Of a stretch of DNA of 15,119 bases, positions 14,898 through 15,119 are shown piece by piece. Numbering within the stretch: the first letter of the stretch is position 1; each line of letters begins with the position of its first letter. Origin of the DNA: a bacterium (GTDB lineage Bacteria > UBA9089 > CG2-30-40-21); the NCBI GenBank assembly GCA_030018795.1, contig JASEHA010000015.1, positions 1 through 15,119 of the forward strand, given 5' to 3'. The position numbers and the translations under genes are program-made. The notes under the pieces are model-generated. The model was given only the letters and a program-made list of their open reading frames with translations. It was not told where the DNA came from and did not search any database.

Positions 14898-15119
14898 CTA
14901 TGCTGCATATTCTAAATCAGTAATTCGTATCTCATGATTGTCTAATTTTTGGAACATATTATCTATTTTTCCACCCAATTCTTTCCTTACATCTTCTACC
15001 GTTTGCTCAAGTTTACCTACTCTTTGATCAAGCTTATCTACCGTTTGCTCAAGTTTACCTACTCTTTGATCAAGCTTATCTACCGTTTGCTCAAGTTTAC
15101 CTACTCTTTGATCAAGCTT
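14898..15119 (-). CDS. Coiled-coil repeat protein, 5' end outside window
   Basis: The frame is open from the right window edge to a TAG at 14898-14900, giving 73 visible codons; the start is missing. It reads as repeated KLDQRVGKLEQTVD units of 14 residues, i.e. two heptads with Leu and Val at the core positions. A closing segment follows (KELGGKIDNMFQKLDNHEIR, then ITDLEYAA). This should be a long parallel coiled coil. The family is not recognisable; short proteins like this are common and mostly unnamed. It ends 30 bases before the outer-membrane gene on the same strand and may be co-transcribed with it. Confidence in coding is good because the repeats keep frame and heptad phase. Confidence 0.8.
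   Translation of the reverse strand, partial: KLDQRVGKLEQTVDKLDQRVGKLEQTVDKLDQRVGKLEQTVEDVRKELGGKIDNMFQKLDNHEIRITDLEYAA
14996..15119. repeat. Perfect 42-bp tandem repeat within the coiled-coil gene
   Basis: Copies run 14996-15037, 15038-15079 and 15080-15119, the last cut 2 bases short by the window edge. I see no mismatch between them. Each unit is two diverged 21-bp halves, one per heptad. The array may continue beyond the window. Confidence 0.92.

Noticed and set aside
14996..15119. CRISPR array
   Set aside because: The 42-bp units are directly adjacent with no spacers and encode an in-frame heptad repeat.

Overview
The window looks like a piece of chromosome from an uncultivated, fairly AT-rich, envelope-bearing (Gram-negative type) bacterium. 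The signs are a signal-peptide outer-membrane barrel protein, membrane sensor kinases, a chemoreceptor, and intergenic spaces full of short dispersed hairpin repeats. Repeats of this style occur in cyanobacteria and in several uncultivated phyla, but I cannot name a phylum from sequence alone. No tRNA, rRNA, CRISPR array, transposase or phage gene was seen.

Left half, plus strand (1-6845). A PAS-type histidine kinase, cut by the window edge, is followed by a HicA/HicB toxin-antitoxin pair bracketed by a perfect 20-bp direct repeat. Next come a class II-like Fic protein whose 3' end is built from three 11-bp repeats, and a second, membrane-bound histidine kinase. The catalytic half of this second kinase is a close paralogue of the first. 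After a GC-rich hairpin come a B12-binding radical SAM enzyme and a class I SAM methyltransferase, probably one modification pathway. No response regulator is present.

Convergence zone (6846-7188). This space without genes lies between the plus-strand and minus-strand blocks. It holds an ATTCGTG-type inverted repeat and a long interrupted inverted repeat, one arm of which includes the last codons of the neighbouring zinc-finger gene. Degenerate ACAGATT and TTCGTA motifs are nested inside it.

Right half, minus strand (7189-15119). In transcription order there is a coiled-coil protein made of 42-bp repeats (5' end outside the window), a TraF/PorV-like outer-membrane protein, and a methyl-accepting chemotaxis protein with an unusual five-helix N-terminus. 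These are followed by a tightly coupled two-gene operon: an SNF2-family ATPase and a coiled-coil protein ending in a dense CxxC zinc-binding domain, joined by an ATGA overlap. This pair, with a structured leader upstream, is the best candidate here for a little-described system. It could be nucleic-acid remodelling, RNA-polymerase recycling or defence; the sequence does not decide which.

Several starts were moved inward from the longest open frame to codons with a good ribosome binding site: the radical SAM gene (4596), the methyltransferase (6117), the SNF2 gene (10589) and the chemoreceptor (13120).
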